Below are positions 29,469 to 42,076 of a stretch of 64,000 bases of DNA, piece after piece. The translations under genes were made by a program, and so were the position numbers. This DNA comes from Euglena gracilis (lineage: Eukaryota > Euglenida > Euglenophyceae > Euglenales). Numbering within the stretch: the first letter of the stretch is position 1; every line of letters starts with the position of its first letter. The notes beneath the pieces are model-generated. The model did not search any database, was not told the DNA's origin, and saw only the letters and a program-made list of their open reading frames with translations. The stretch is taken from the NCBI GenBank assembly GCA_039621445.1, contig CP154956.1, forward strand, positions 69,557,649-69,621,648. The letters are read 5' to 3'.

Positions 29469-31461
29469 GTGTGACGCCTACCTCGGCGCCAAACCTTGGT
29501 TGGTGGAGAATTCAATTCATGTCAAACACCCCGCCCCCCACTGGGGAGGGGACCGGACCAGTTCGTTGCAAAAGCCTGACTCTGATTTGCATAATTTCCA
29601 ATTTTTTTTGGCATTTTTGAGGTTTCATTTTTTGGGACCTGGTTTTTTGGGACCGGGCCAGGCCAGTTCCAGCCCAGGGACCCCCATCTGGGAGGGAGGG
29701 GGCACCCGGCCCAAATACAGCCTCTGAGCTGGGCCCCCCAAGGGTTGTGACACGACTCTCCGCCCCGGACCCAATACTCAATAAGAAAGGAGGGGTGTCC
29801 CAACTTGCCCCCTTTGACTGGAGGGGGGGGGGGAGGGGTCTAGATGGCCCGATTTTGGGGAGGGGTCCCCCCAGGGTCCTGCACCGGGCCAGCTGGGCCC
29901 GGGAGTTTTCAAAAGAAACCCATTCTCGGTTGGTCAGTGATCATGACGTATGTCCTGAAAATAAAAAATGGCATAATTGCTGCGAAATGGTGTATGTTTT
30001 TTTTTGCCTCTGGAGAGAAGCACATAAAATCATGCAAAATCATGTTAAATCACAAAAAATCACACTTGGAATTTGGGGTCCCTAGCACGTTTTTATGAAA
30101 AAAAAGCGGATTTGGGGTTAGTCGCTGGCCCTACCGACCTACATGTTGTGATCGAAGGTCTCACTCAATTTATTTTGGGTGCCTGTTGATTTCTTTTGAC
30201 TCCCCACCATTTTCAAAGTGTCGCTACAGAACCCAAAGCCTTCAACCTAATCCTTGGTTACCTATGAACCAGAGAAGAACATGCTAAATGTGCAACCCTA
30301 CCACTGTCTGTCCCTTTCAGGGTTGACGTTTTTTATTATTATTAAAAAACAACAAAAAACGTGTTTTTTTAAAAAAAACGCCAAAAAACATGTTTTTTTT
30401 GAAAAAGCAAAAATCGACCTTTTTCTTTGCGAAATCTCCATTTTTTGAGGAAAATCTTTCGGGGGTGGTTCGGGTCACGGGGGGGGGGGTCACGGGGGAA
30501 CACCACATTTTCGGTGGCCAAATTAGGAATCACCGAAAACGATTTTTTTTTGGGAAAAATCCTTTTTAGGCTCCAAATTAGGAATCCCCCAACTTAAAGT
30601 TAGTATTTTGACACGAAATTAGGCATCACCATTCCAAATTTTGCAAAATTTATGCCTCAAAATTATGAACCTACCTGAATATTTTGTCAAATTAGGCATC
30701 ACCGGCCAAGTTATTTTTCAGAAAAAAAATTGGCCGAAAAGGGTCTTAGGTCGGGTCGGGGGGGGGGTCACGGGGGGAATACCCCCTTTAAAGTGTTTTT
30801 TTATGTGTGAAAGTATTTCCAAATCTGTGTTTTCTGGTGCAAAAAATCATGCTTTCAACCCAAAACAGACAAAAAACGAATGCTGCAGGGATAAAAAATG
30901 AACTTTTTTCCAAAAAAAAACATTGCAAAGACTTTTCCCCCAAACCCTCCATGACGTTTTTTTTGTTTTTTTAATTTTTTTTAAAAAAACATGTTTTTTT
31001 TTGTTTCAAAAAAAGCTGCAACGCTCTTTCCCCCCTGCCCCCTCCTCTCCCCTCCCCTACCCCTCTTTTTCCCTCCTCCCTTCCCTGTGGGAACGTCAGG
31101 TATTTGTCCCAACAGTGGAACAAGTGCATAATTAACAAACACAACAGCTTCCGGAACTTTTCAAAAGAATCCAAAGTGTCCCCCCCCCCAGGGTTTCCCA
31201 TAAGTCCCTGCGGAAGCCCAGGCTACCACAAGGCATACCAGGAAAAACTAACCAGGGAGGAAAACCCATTTATGAGACTGACTGCCAGAGAGCTCCATGA
31301 AGACCTTCAGGATCCTCAATCAGTGCCAGTTGGCCAAGTGTAAAGCGTCCACCTGGGCTTCAGGGGGCACCCGTGTGCATTTATTGAGGTCGGGGTTGTG
31401 GCGTTGTTCTCTCTTGTCTGCCGCCTCCATGCTGCTGCTCCCGGACCCCCTTGCCGCACAG

Positions 31462-34400
31462 GCTTCGCCAGCCGGGTGAAGGGTGCCCGAGAGGCGTACT
31501 GCATGCTGCAGGTGCTGCCGGCCTTCGTCGGGGCGCTGCTCCTCATCAGCCACCTCGCCATCATCCTGGCCTGCTGGCTGGCGCTGCACAAACGTGTGCG
31601 GCCGCCGTGCTCAATTTGTTTTGCAAATATGACGTGACAAATTGTCTCGGACAGTTCGTATTCCAAGAAAGACAGATGTGAAAAACGGAAAATGAACTTT
31701 TTTGCTTTGAATGAAAAGTTGCTGATGAAACACGGTTTATTTCTAAAATTCAGTTCCGTCAGTGTTAATTTTCACCCCCCATATGCACTCACCTTGGGCC
31801 CAGAAAAGTGAACATCTTCCATTCTGTCTTTGAAATTCAATTTCCTTTGAGAAGAGCTCTTCCACAAGGCGTTGGACAGCACAGGCGAAAAATGGCTGTT
31901 TCCCCACGTATCTTTTGTCCAATGGTATTGTTTGTATGCTACAGAGCATTGTCTGATGAGATTGTATGTGTTATGCGCAAATGCTTGGCAATGGACCTGT
32001 ATGTGCAGTCCAAAGTTGGGGTTGGTGTAACGAGGAGTAATGCTTTCTTGTGCCGCGACTTCTGCGGAAGAATTTATTTTTGGTAACTGGCTGCCCGGGC
32101 ACCGTGGATGCCAGAATTTTTTTCCATTGCAGTGTGGCTGAATTTTTTTTTTGTGCTGTGTCCACTGCGGCAATTGGTTCACACTGCAGGAGAAATTTTT
32201 TTCCAGCTTTAGGGCTTTTTGGGTTGTTTCAACCGAAAGGGGCACAGTGTTCCCTATGATTACCAACCAGGGGAAAAAGACGCGACATTATGTTTCCTGT
32301 GATTACCAACCGGGAGGGGGGCTCCATGTGTCTTTTGATTTTGGCAATTTTGCGGTTTGTGGTAGTTTGTTTTGTCATATTTCCCTGTTGATTTTTTGAG
32401 TAGTGCTGGGGAAGATAATTGATAGAAACAAATACATTTTCGAATGCATTTCCAATGACAAGTGTTTTTGCAGGATTAGGCATCGCCTGCGATGGGGCTC
32501 CGTCTCCCCGCAGACCACCCTAAGTCCTGCTCCCTCGCCCTCGGCATCACGGGGCTGAACGCTGCCCTCTACATCGCCCTGTACGTCGGCTGGCTGCTGC
32601 GGGTGTGGCGCGGCGCTGCGCGGCGTGCCCGTGGGCAGCTGCAGTATGGGTGGCCCGACCCAGCGGTCCGCAGCTGAACAACTTCATGGAGGGGGGGTGC
32701 TGCGTCGTGTGGCTGCCCACTTTCCCATTCCCCTTCCATTGGGGTCTCTTCAGTATTCAGTGGGCTCCCCTCCCCCCCTGCGTCGTCCACCGCAGGTGCT
32801 GGAGGTGGTCCGCATCCGGCACCGGCAGCTCCTGGCGTTCAGCCTCGTCCTGTGCACCACCTGTGTCGCCCTGGCCATCATCGGTGCCCCCCTTTTCCTT
32901 TGTCCCACGTGTGGCATTCTTTCCGCCCTGAGGACGGCATTTTCGACCTCCTGCAGCAGCTTTGGTTTTTTGGTAGGTGCTGATGGGGGGAGTCTGGTTG
33001 AGTGATCTTCACCCTCGGCCAGCTCCCAAACTCAAAATCAGTCCCGGGGGAAGGGGGGTCCAGACCCCCCCCCCCCAGATTCCCATGCATCCAGGACTGT
33101 ACGGGAGTCCCCGAATACCCCCAAGTGGGCAGGAGCGAAATGTTGCCATTTTCTCACCCCCATTTTTGAGGAGTCTCCCCATATTGCCAATTGATGGGGA
33201 CTACTGTGCAGTTTGCTGAGATATTTAGGTACAAAAAAATGCCGTAAAATTGATATGATATTGAAAACCTTCTTTTAATGGTTGAAAACAGCCATCATGG
33301 TTCCGCTTTAAATGGCGCAGCAGCATTTTTCATTTTCAGTGGATAAATGTCCAGACATATTCTGTACTCTGTACATGCAGCGAGGCTTTCAACTTGCAAA
33401 CCATGCAAGTTTGCACGTTTGACTTTTTCATCCTTTTTGCTGAAAAATTGGCCTTTTTCAACAAAAAGGATGCAAAAGTCAAGCGTGCAAACTTGTCAAA
33501 CGGTCACAGATATTACTTTGTTGATGTTTTTGATGAGAACTTTTTTCCGGAAGAGCTGAAATTTCGTCGAATTCCCTCCATCAAAATTTGACACATACTG
33601 AAAAACCGGGGGAATTGACGTTTTCCATTTTGCACCGCCTGCGTATTTCAAGGAACATTGCCTTTTATTTTTGCTTCCTTGTACCTGATTTGGCTCGTAA
33701 GGGGGGAGGGTCAGGGGACTGCGATTCAGTGTTTCCCCCCGGTCAATGCAACACCATGGCCTTTGATGGGAATCAAAGTGCATCTGTTTCACATTTTCAA
33801 AAAAGGTTCACATGCGATCAAAACACGTTAAAAACTTCGTTTGCGATTATGCGTGATTTTTGTGATTTTCGGCAAGTTTTTAGGAAACCCGCGTTTTCGT
33901 ACCATCCGTGATTTTCTGCGATTCTTCGTGGCACAAAACTGAATCATTTATCCTATCCTATCCTATCCTATTCTTATCCCATTTAGATCCATTTCCCCTG
34001 TATTTTCTCATGCAACTTTCCTGGAAATACTCTTTCTTCTTCATTTTCCAATTGCGGGGCGTGCAACATTTGATTTCCATTGAAACACCTCCAGTACACC
34101 ATAACCCCAACTCCCGACTCAATCGCAATTCCAACCCACAACCTCATGTATTTTCGAGAAAATGATTTATCTGAAGATTATTGTTCCCCTTCTCCACCTA
34201 AAACTTCCACAAAGGTCAGTGCTGTTGAAAATCAGTTGACCAATTTTGTCTGTAATGGAGGGCGACAAGTTCCTGCAACCATCTTTTTTGCCTTGCCTCC
34301 TGCCAGATTTTTGGAAGGCCACCTTGTCCAATTGATCGATACAAATCCATTTGCAAGGAGCACCTGGCACTCCGTTCGCTTCCTAATCCACCATTGTTTC

Positions 34401-35026
34401 AGCACAAATGCCACGGAGTTTGCAAAACTCTGAAAAGATGGGCAAAGGGGGGTGGGAAAAAACGCATGAACAAAGCAGAAGGTAAAGGCAGTGGGGTCAA
34501 GGTGTGAGAACGGGGTCGTATTGCATCTTGCGGAACCCGAGCCTTGGGGAATTCGAACGCTGGGCCTGAGGCATCACACCCAAAAAAGATCACGCAAAGT
34601 GACGCCCGCCCATCATCATTGAAGGCACCCCTCCGGGGTGGGGTGGGGGTCCCAGTTGGGTGGACCCAGGCAAGTTTCCCTTGTCGTGTGAATTGAGTCA
34701 CCGCCAGTGTGGATTTTCTCCACATGCATTTTGTTCAAACATATGGAGGTTGGTGGCCCTTGGTGAGAGAGGGATATGTGGAAGATACAATTTAAAATTT
34801 ATTTTTATTTTAGCTTTATTTTGCTCACCTGCGATGAAAGACAACCCAACCCCTGTGGATCTGTCCTGCCACCTCTGTCCCAGAGAAGCTGCGGCAACGG
34901 CGGCGTGCAAAAACTGCCCGGGTGCGACCGGCGCCGGGGGCCACGCCGATGCTCTTCTTCCCGCCCACGGGGCAGTCCTACGGAACCTTCGCCTACCCGG
35001 GGGCGTTACCCCAGAACGTTCCCTGA
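31462..35026 (+). CDS. Multi-span membrane protein of unknown family (last four exons)
   Basis: Exons with matching phases and GT-AG introns: 31462-31593, 32514-32602, 32796-32883, 34884-35026 (TGA). Membrane segments: MLQVLPAFVGALLLISHLAI, then LALGITGLNAALYIALYVGW, then LLAFSLVLCTTCVALAII. The C-terminal tail is basic (EKLRQRRRAKTARVRP) and ends in an aromatic/Pro-rich segment, MLFFPPTGQSYGTFAYPG. At least one upstream exon is expected, because exon 31462 starts in phase 1. The topology suggests a small tetraspan-type protein with a cytoplasmic tail, but I do not recognise the family. Exon GC and codon use match the dynein and macrodomain exons. Confidence 0.65.
33835..33985. repeat. CGTGATTTT cassette abutting a TATCC microsatellite
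   Basis: TGCGTGATTTTTGTGATTTT and CCGTGATTTTCTGCGATT lead into CGTGGCACAAAACTGA (33930-33945). Three or four TATCC units (33951-33971) follow within 10 bases. The same end motif sits next to microsatellites at 62.35 and 63.7 kb. It lies in the last intron of the membrane-protein gene. Confidence 0.7.
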
Positions 35027-36097
35027 CCTCCAACCTCGGAGTGCATACATGAGCACAGCTGACCTCCTTGCCGGAGTTCTGGTGGGATGGGTGTCCAGTA
35101 TGGTTGAACACAACAACCCTGGTTTAGCCTTTTGGCATTTTGCCCCCGTGTCAATTGAGTAATTGCAAAGTGAATTCACTGTGACATCCGGACCCTCTCC
35201 AGGCTTCTCCGCCAGTGTGACCGCTGGCCCCTCCCACCCCACCCCACCCAGCCACCCTGTATACGTATATATATCTCTGCCGCCATGGCGGCCCCCCGCC
35301 CGTGATGATGAATACGTGGCCGCAGCGCGACCGCGTGTTTCGCTTAAAGCACACCAGGCGGCGGGGGGTCACATGGCAGTGGTGGTGTTTCGTAGCCTGC
35401 AATGACCAGCGGTCTCGGAGACCCCAGCGTCCCGTCCTTGCAAACCTGAGGACTGGCTACCCAGCCCAATTTGTGTGCGTGTGTACGTATTTCTGCTTGC
35501 GCTGGCATTGCACGTGATCCTTTTTGAAGACGTTTTCACTGAAACTTGGAAGTTTTTGCTGACAGCCCCACGCTTGGCATAATGAAAGAAGAATTGGATT
35601 GGAACAGTTGAAAATCATTTTGATTGTTGTCTCAGAACACTTGGCATCCATGGATGGAAATCTGGATGCTGTCTGTCAAAATGTTCGCCTATCCAATTCC
35701 AATTCAGTTCAAAACGCTGTTGTGTTTCCACCTTACAGCGGGAGTGAAATTGCTGAGGTTGGATAAATCCTTGACCTGAACTGATGCAGATGTCACCAAC
35801 ACCCTTTCGCAATGATGAATGCAATTGCAGTATTTTCTACACTGAGCCATGTGTATAATGGAAACATTCGACATTAATTCAGGGTTTTATTTTCAAACAA
35901 AACGTTTTTTAACTTGCCTCCTGAGCCCTACATGCTATCTAAGCGAAGCGAATGTTTTATATTGGTCCAACCAAAATGTTTTATATTGGTCCCTGGAGAA
36001 GTGATATCCCCAGGAAGGGATGCAAACCCTTTCTGTACGCTCATTTGGGGTAGGCCAAATCCTACTTTCACTCTGTCCGGTCACAGCCTTTTTTCAG
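35027..36097. other. Region without recognised genes
   Basis: It follows the membrane-protein stop codon. No family-like frame is seen, only a short TATA run (about 35265) and ordinary unique sequence. Confidence 0.5.
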
Positions 36098-36481
36098 ATG
36101 GCAGAATCCTTTGTGTGGAAGTGTTTCAAGAAAGATCAACAAGACAAGATATCTGTAATTTGTGGACAATGTAACGAAACGTTGCGGTTCTGCAGTACAA
36201 CGAGTAATTTGGCAAGTCATTTGAAGACCCAGCATGGGATCACAAATGCCAGTGTGGACAAAGGTATTTCTTTCCCCAAAATTTAATCCTCCACCGACCA
36301 AATAGGACAAAAGACTTTGCAAGGCACAGCGCAAATGGCAATCCGAAGTCATGCCGACCTTTCTGGTAAGGAGTATGTGGCCGTCATTTGGGCCCAAAAT
36401 GCATGGACATATTCTTCTATTGACGACCCACTTTTCCGCCAGCAGTTTGAACCATCAAATGATTTCTCTGCCCTCATGGGG
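36098..36481 (+). CDS. BED-finger hAT-transposase-like gene, first two exons
   Basis: ATG at 36098 directly follows the acceptor CTTTTTTCAG. Exon 1 (36098-36263) encodes MAESFVWKCFKKD then VICGQC and TTSNLASHLKTQHG: the aromatic W..F, CxxC and HxxxxH of a BED zinc finger. A 42-nt GT-AG intron (36264-36305) joins in phase to exon 2 (36306-36481), which encodes AVIWAQNAWTYSSIDDPLFR then QQFEPSNDF. This resembles the start of hAT transposases, where an aromatic-Ser-x-V/I-(D/E)-(D/E) segment precedes a conserved Phe. The rest of the transposase is not seen downstream. It may be a truncated transposon or part of a host gene. Confidence 0.6.
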
Positions 36482-39400
36482 GTGTATCCCCCGCGACCCC
36501 CCCCCCCCCGCGACCCCCCCGCGACCCCCCGCGACCCACACATGGAGGGTTTCCACATCCCAGTAGGAGCCAAAAAGTGGCACCTAATTCCTATTTTGCA
36601 CTCAAATTAGGAATCAAAATTGCCAAAATGTGTGACAAATTCCTAATTGGAGCTATTTTTGGACCCAAAAGTTCTAAAAATAGGTTCCATGTGACGTTGT
36701 TTGCAAGGTCACACTTGTCACACGTGACCCGTCAAAACTTCCACGTCCCCCCCGCGCCCCCCCCCCGCGCCCCCCCCGCGACCCCCCCCGCGACTCATAC
36801 ACCCCCCATGATTGTCCGCATGAACATTGACCGCCTTTATAACGTTCCTTGTATGAAACGCCGCAAACACATTCGGGAGGAAGAACCCCTGTAGCGTACT
36901 ACCTCCAGCCCGGGGAATGAGCGAGCCAGCTTTTGTTTTCAGTGCTTGTGTCTTTTGTGATTTTACCCTATGTCCCATGGTTCTTCTGTGATTACACCTT
37001 CAACAAAAAAAATTTTCGCTAGAATATTCGATATTCGTTCGAAGACCCCCCGAATACTGGATATTCGTTCGAAGCCTCCAAATAGAATATTCGGGGCTGC
37101 CTTAGGGCACACATTATCCTACTAGCACCAGAAAACCACCCGAACTTCGGCCAGCTTAGTCCTTCCTCCTCCCAAAGCAACCCCTCTTTCGGGCAAGGGG
37201 AGCTACTCTGTTCCCCCACCCAACCTGGCACTCCTGGGCACTCTATATCAATCATATCCCTCCCCCTCGACGAACCCTTTCAACTCTTACCACCCCTACC
37301 ATAGGAAACTCCCCTGTGCAGGCCCAACCACCAAAACACCTCCCGACACAACACCTTTTGTCTTTGAGGACAAACTACCCCCCAGGGAGCAGTGTGGGCC
37401 TCGTTGTTTAAAACATCGTTTTAAATCAGTTTAACACCGTCGTCGAAAATCAAAAAGACGGGGTTTCGGCAGTATGGAAAAAGACATAGGGGAATGGACG
37501 TCTTGCCGGCTCAGGGTGGCCATCCCAGCGGTTGCCCTGCGGAGCTTGCTTCACAAAATTCCGGTGTTGAAACGACTTTGGCACAGTCCTGGAGCAAAGA
37601 AAATTTTGCGTTAGCAGTTAGGAAGAAGTCCAGCCGAAGACATGTTCAAAAAAGGGGTCTTTGTGCAAAGATTTTCTTCCCAACTTTCTTCCCAGTTCTC
37701 TTCCCACCCGCTTGAAATACCAGTTTCTTCTTCCAAAAAAAAGTTTTCTCACCGAAAATCCCCTGGCACCGAGGCTCTTCAGGGGGGGGGGTAAACCCAC
37801 CGTTCACCATGCCACAAAAAATTGGCTCCGCCAAGAATACGGAAAGCGCTGGTGGCTAGGGGGGACACCCCTCCCCCCCCCCCTCACCGACCCCCTCGCC
37901 ACGCCATTTTACCCCCCCCCCTTTTCAGACCCCCTCGCCACGCCATGTCAGCCGCGCCAAAGAAAATTTTCTTGGAAAACCCCCGCACACCCCTCCCCCC
38001 CCCCCCATCCGGGACCCCCTCGCCACGCCAAAAACCCCCTGTGCCGACCCCCCAATATCTCCACAGGTGAGCAGGGATCCCCTGCCTTTGCCCTTCAAGG
38101 TTTGTTGCTTTGGGGGTGTCTAGAACGGGGCACGTCTCTTGATTTGAAACGTCCGGGGTCTGTGAGGTGGAGGGGTGGTGGGCTGTAGCTGTAGCAAGGA
38201 TGTACATGCGGTTACCCAGTGATCAAGGCCACATTGGGGCAGGAGACGGGGGGTGGGAATTGTGTGTCCCATAGTGAGTCTTCGAGACAGCCAAAAGTCC
38301 GGCCGGCAAAGAAGAGAAAGGACCAGGGTCCGTTGTACGTGGCCGGGCGGGACCAGGTCTCCCTGGCAGTGTGGTGTCAAAGTCTTTTTTACGAATAAAA
38401 GCCCATTCCGGCAGTTCGACGCCGTCTTAAACGTCTTTTTCCGTCTTTTTTTTCGGGGGAAAAAACACGACAGTTTTAAACATTCGCGCGATCGCGGACG
38501 GAAGGATTTCCTAATTGGGAGCAAAACTGGTGTTCTCCCCTTGAAATTCGTTGTTCTTCTTTGCCTGGTACTCAGAATCCAACTATTTGAAGGATAAGGA
38601 ATTTATTGATGCAATATTTATTGAACATCAAAGTAGGTATGCCCAGAAATTTGCCATTTTTTCCAAAGTACGCTCCGCTGGGTGACAATTTTGAGTGCCA
38701 CCCTCTTGTGTGGCAGGTCTTCTGTTGTGCGTTCTGTTTTTCTATCATTTTCTGGTGGTCCATAAGGTTTTCTGGTGGTGTTTTACATGAAGGAACTTTT
38801 GTTTCCAATTTCCCAGAGAACACTTGCTGCAGCCCTGTCTTTGACCTTTGTTTTGGGAGTGTTTTCACTTGGCATTGTGTGCTTCTAATTTCGGGAACTA
38901 ACTTCATTCTGGAATTTTGCCAGATTTGCCAATGTTTTTTTCCCCGTCCCATTTGTATCATCCATGTTGCGTTTTCATGTATGATTCTTGCACTCACAGG
39001 TTCTACGCGCAGAATGTGAAGGTTTTTGTCAAAGAAGTTCAAAAGAAGAAGTGAAGGTTCCTGGCAGCTGTTGTCAGGGTCCTGTGGTGTTTTGCAGAAA
39101 AAAAAAACAGGAATCTGTTGTTGCAAATTGCGCACTTTCATTTTTTTTCATCTTTGCTTGTGTTTGCAGCTTTTGTCTTCCCGGAATTTTTGTCTGTCAA
39201 AAGAGTCTCTTTGTTCTGAAAGCTGGCGCGCCCCCCCCCAGTGTCAGGCAGGGCTGTACGGGAATCCCCTGAACCTGGGGGGTTAACCCCCCGCCGGACG
39301 GCTCGCCACGGCGTGCCGACCCCCCATTGAGGAAACCCCAGGACCCACAAATCCCACCACAGCATACCCCAAATCAAGCAAACGCAAGGAACGCACGAAT

Positions 39401-39780
39401 TCGGCCCCCGCCCGCAGAACACCGGACAACCAAGACCACATCGCTGACACCCTACGCGACCTACGGGGGATGAAAATACCGCTCGGTAGTAATATCGAAG
39501 GGATTAATACCGCTCTTTAACAAAACCTGCCAGACACCTGATCGTTTCGTTGTGAGACGGAAAAAACACACCCCGCGATCCAGATTAATTTTTGCCTGAT
39601 CCTAATTCCGGCCGTCGTGCCAGAAAGATGCCCAGATCGCCAGTTATGGAAACTCGCCCAGTGAGCGGAATTAATCCATTCGGTAATTAATGCAGCGCGG
39701 TATTTTAATCCCTCCGGTAGCCCACCCCTGGGAAGGCAGAGACGCAGCAACCATAGCAGACACTACACAAAAATTGTCCA
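36482..39780. other. Gene-poor region with short repeats
   Basis: It contains a C-rich (CGCGACCCCCC)-like stretch near 36.5 and 36.75 kb, ATATTCGTTCGAAG words at 37.03-37.1 kb and three copies of CCCCCTCGCCACGCCA (about 37.89, 37.93, 38.02 kb). An inverted pair GGGATTAATACCGC / GCGGTATTTTAATCCC lies at about 39500 and 39690. Open frames at 38.57-39.14 kb on both strands match nothing I know. Confidence 0.5.
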
Positions 39781-39792
39781 TGTCACCCGGAC

Positions 39793-39849
39793 ACACCGTG
39801 TGTCCGGGTTATGGGCGCCGAAGGCGCCCATAACCCGGGTACACGGTGT
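39793..39849. repeat. Long near-perfect hairpin
   Basis: Arms CCGGGTTATGGGCGCC (39804-39819) and GGCGCCCATAACCCGG (39823-39838) are perfectly complementary over 16 bp around a GAA loop. Outer arms ACACCGTGT (39793-39801) and ACACGGTGT (39841-39849) extend the stem. A partial copy of one arm, GTGTGTCCGGGTTATG, follows directly. Confidence 0.9.
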
Positions 39850-39904
39850 GTCCGGGTTATGTACACCGTGTCCCAGTCCACAGTGCCAAACGGTAGACTG
39901 GGGG

Positions 39905-40045
39905 GGGGGGGTAGTGGGTAGTCGGCCGACTAGTCGGCCGACTACCCAATTGGTCGGCCGACTAGTCGGCCGACTAATTGGTCGGTAGCTAGTCGGTGGG
40001 GGGGTAGTGGGTAGTCGGCCGACTAGTCGGCCGACTACCCACTCT
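39905..40045. repeat. GTCGGCCGACTA palindrome cluster
   Basis: Repeated copies of TAGTCGGCCGACTA, itself self-complementary, separated by CCCA or ATTG spacers, with TAGTGGGTAGTCGGCCGACT appearing twice. Confidence 0.9.
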
Positions 40046-40304
40046 AATGTACTAACGGGTCAAAACCGCCGACTTTTAAGCCCCCCCCCTGGGAAAAAAA
40101 ATTTGTCTAAGTCACCTCAACGCCGGTCAAAACCCACCCAAATGGCTCCAGAACCCCCCAATCGGGGGTGAATATGCAAAAAAATTGGGGGAAATGTCCA
40201 TTTTGGGCCACTTTTGACAAAAGTACACCTCTCCCCATTGAATTTTCAATATAAGTCAAATTTTGCACAAAAAAAGGGTCTTATCCCTCCAAGTCTATTA
40301 TTGC

Positions 40305-40790
40305 CAACATAGAAGGGATTTTGTTTTTTGAGGGGGGGGGGGTGAGGGGGGAGCCCCCCCCCCCCGCCTATGCCAAATGAGCCACAAAAACCTTAGCCCC
40401 CGAGTATGTTGCCAACAGAGAAGGGATTTTGTTATTTGAGGGGGGGGGGTGCGGGGGGGGGCGGAGCCCCCCCCCCGCCTATGCCAAAGTGTGCCACACA
40501 AACGACTTGGCCCCCGAGTATTTTGCCAACAGAGAAGGTATTTTGTTATTTGAGGGGGGGGGGGTGCGGGGGGGGGGGCGGAGCCCCCCCCCCCGCCTAT
40601 GCCAAAGTGAGCCACAAAAACGACTTAGCCCCCGAGTATGTTGCAAACACAGAAGGGATTTTGTTATTTGAGGGGGGGGTGCGGGGGGGGGGGGGGGGGA
40701 GCCCCCCCTGCCTATGCCAAAGTGAGCCACAAAAACGACTCAGCCCCCGAGTATGTTGCCAACACAGAAGGGATTTTGTTATTTGAGTCT
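40305..40790. repeat. Minisatellite, five units of about 108-118 bp
   Basis: The unit contains AAGGGATTTTGTTATTTGAG, a G run, GCGGAG, a C run, CCTATGCCAAAGTGAGCCAC, then AAAAACGACTTAGCCCCCGA and GTATGTTGCCAACA. Unit starts are near 40313, 40421, 40535, 40653 and 40768. Each unit can fold because its G run faces its C run. The AAGGGATTTTGTTATTT core is shared with the 6.4 kb minisatellite. Confidence 0.9.
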
Positions 40791-41696
40791 CGGATTGGGG
40801 TGGAGGGGGGAGTTTTCTGCCTCTCGTGATGCAAAACGCAGATTGCAGATTGCATTTCTAAAGGATTTTAATGTAATCCCTGTTTCATCATTGGTTTTTT
40901 ACCCCTCCGGACCCCCATCAAGCGCCCACCGACCCCCCACTGACCAAAGATTTCCATCTGGGGGTGTTTATTTAGGCGTAAGACACTTATTTGGACCCAT
41001 TGTGTACCAGGCAGCCGTAAGGCCATGGCACTGTGTATGTAGGTATAAGCCTACGGCCAGATATAGCTCTGAGCCCCATACACAGTACTATGCTAGGTGG
41101 TATTCCTACAGATGGCCAACGGCCTGAATTAGGAATACCAAAGCCTAATTCTGGTTCTCCTCTCCACAGGTGGTATTCTATTCTTTGCTTTTCATTTTGA
41201 CTTTGCAAGACTTGATCACCAAGTCTCATTTTTCACATTTGAAGGCCTGAAAGGACATTTGTCACTTTGTCTGGTCCGTAGCCCATAGGGCTCCTCCCCT
41301 GCCTTGTGCTCTGCCTCTTAATTGGGGAAAAGGGCAAACAACTTTTATATTATTCTTTTCATTTTTTTCTGTTACTCCAACTTTTACCTTTTTGCGCACC
41401 AAAGGGCGAAAGCGAGGAAAGGTTGGACGTACACTTGGTAGCAGTTTAGGTTTTTTCGATCCTTTTGACCGCAAACGGTCGTGTGGTGCCCCGCCTATAG
41501 GCGACCACAGGCACTACAAGCCGTTTCCGGCCAAAGCCGTACGCACGGACACGTCCTCTGACGGTTCGCAGTATACGCTGCTTCAAACCTCAGAGTTCGG
41601 GTCTCTGCTTACTTTTTATACTATCCCCTCTTTTTGCACTTGTTCCTGCATTTTACCCCACAATCTGCACTTGGTTTTTGTGTTTTTGCCTTAAAA

Positions 41697-42076
41697 ATGC
41701 AGAGCACAACTCCCATCGACTACGCAGCATTGATTGGATCACTTCGTGGACTTGAACTGCAGCACCATTGTCCAGCTCTAATGAGCATTCACAACCCCAT
41801 AGGGGTATTCACACATTGACTCATTCCAAAGGTAATCCTCCTTCCCCGCGTGTGTCACACCTATCGGTGTCTGTGTCGAGTAATCCTCCCCCCGCCCAAT
41901 GGGCATCCCCACACCTATCGGTGTCAAGCTCTATAGAGCAACCCCATGCCCAACAGGCACAACCCCTTTTGTTGGAAAGCCGATCGGCTAACACCCATTC
42001 CCCCCAGCGAGATCTTGCACTGGTGCCGATAGGCACATTTGACTCTGATGCGGTTCGCCACGGCAAATTTTTGTGA
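41697..42076 (+). pseudogene. Short leader ORFs of the retroelement
   Basis: ATG at 41697 opens MQSTTPIDYAALIGSL and closes at 41819. A second overlapping frame (41768-42076) is Ser/Pro/His rich. Their base use matches the downstream Gag region. A T/C-rich tract precedes the ATG, as also happens before the third coding region. The function is unknown. Confidence 0.35.

Noticed and set aside
31104-31343. 80-codon frame with KAYQEKLTREENPFMRLTAR
   Set aside because: It looks protein-like but has no recognised family, and no junction in phase to the membrane-protein exons could be shown.
38572-39141. Opposing 137- and 189-codon frames
   Set aside because: Neither shows a recognisable domain; both are compatible with chance in A/T-rich sequence.
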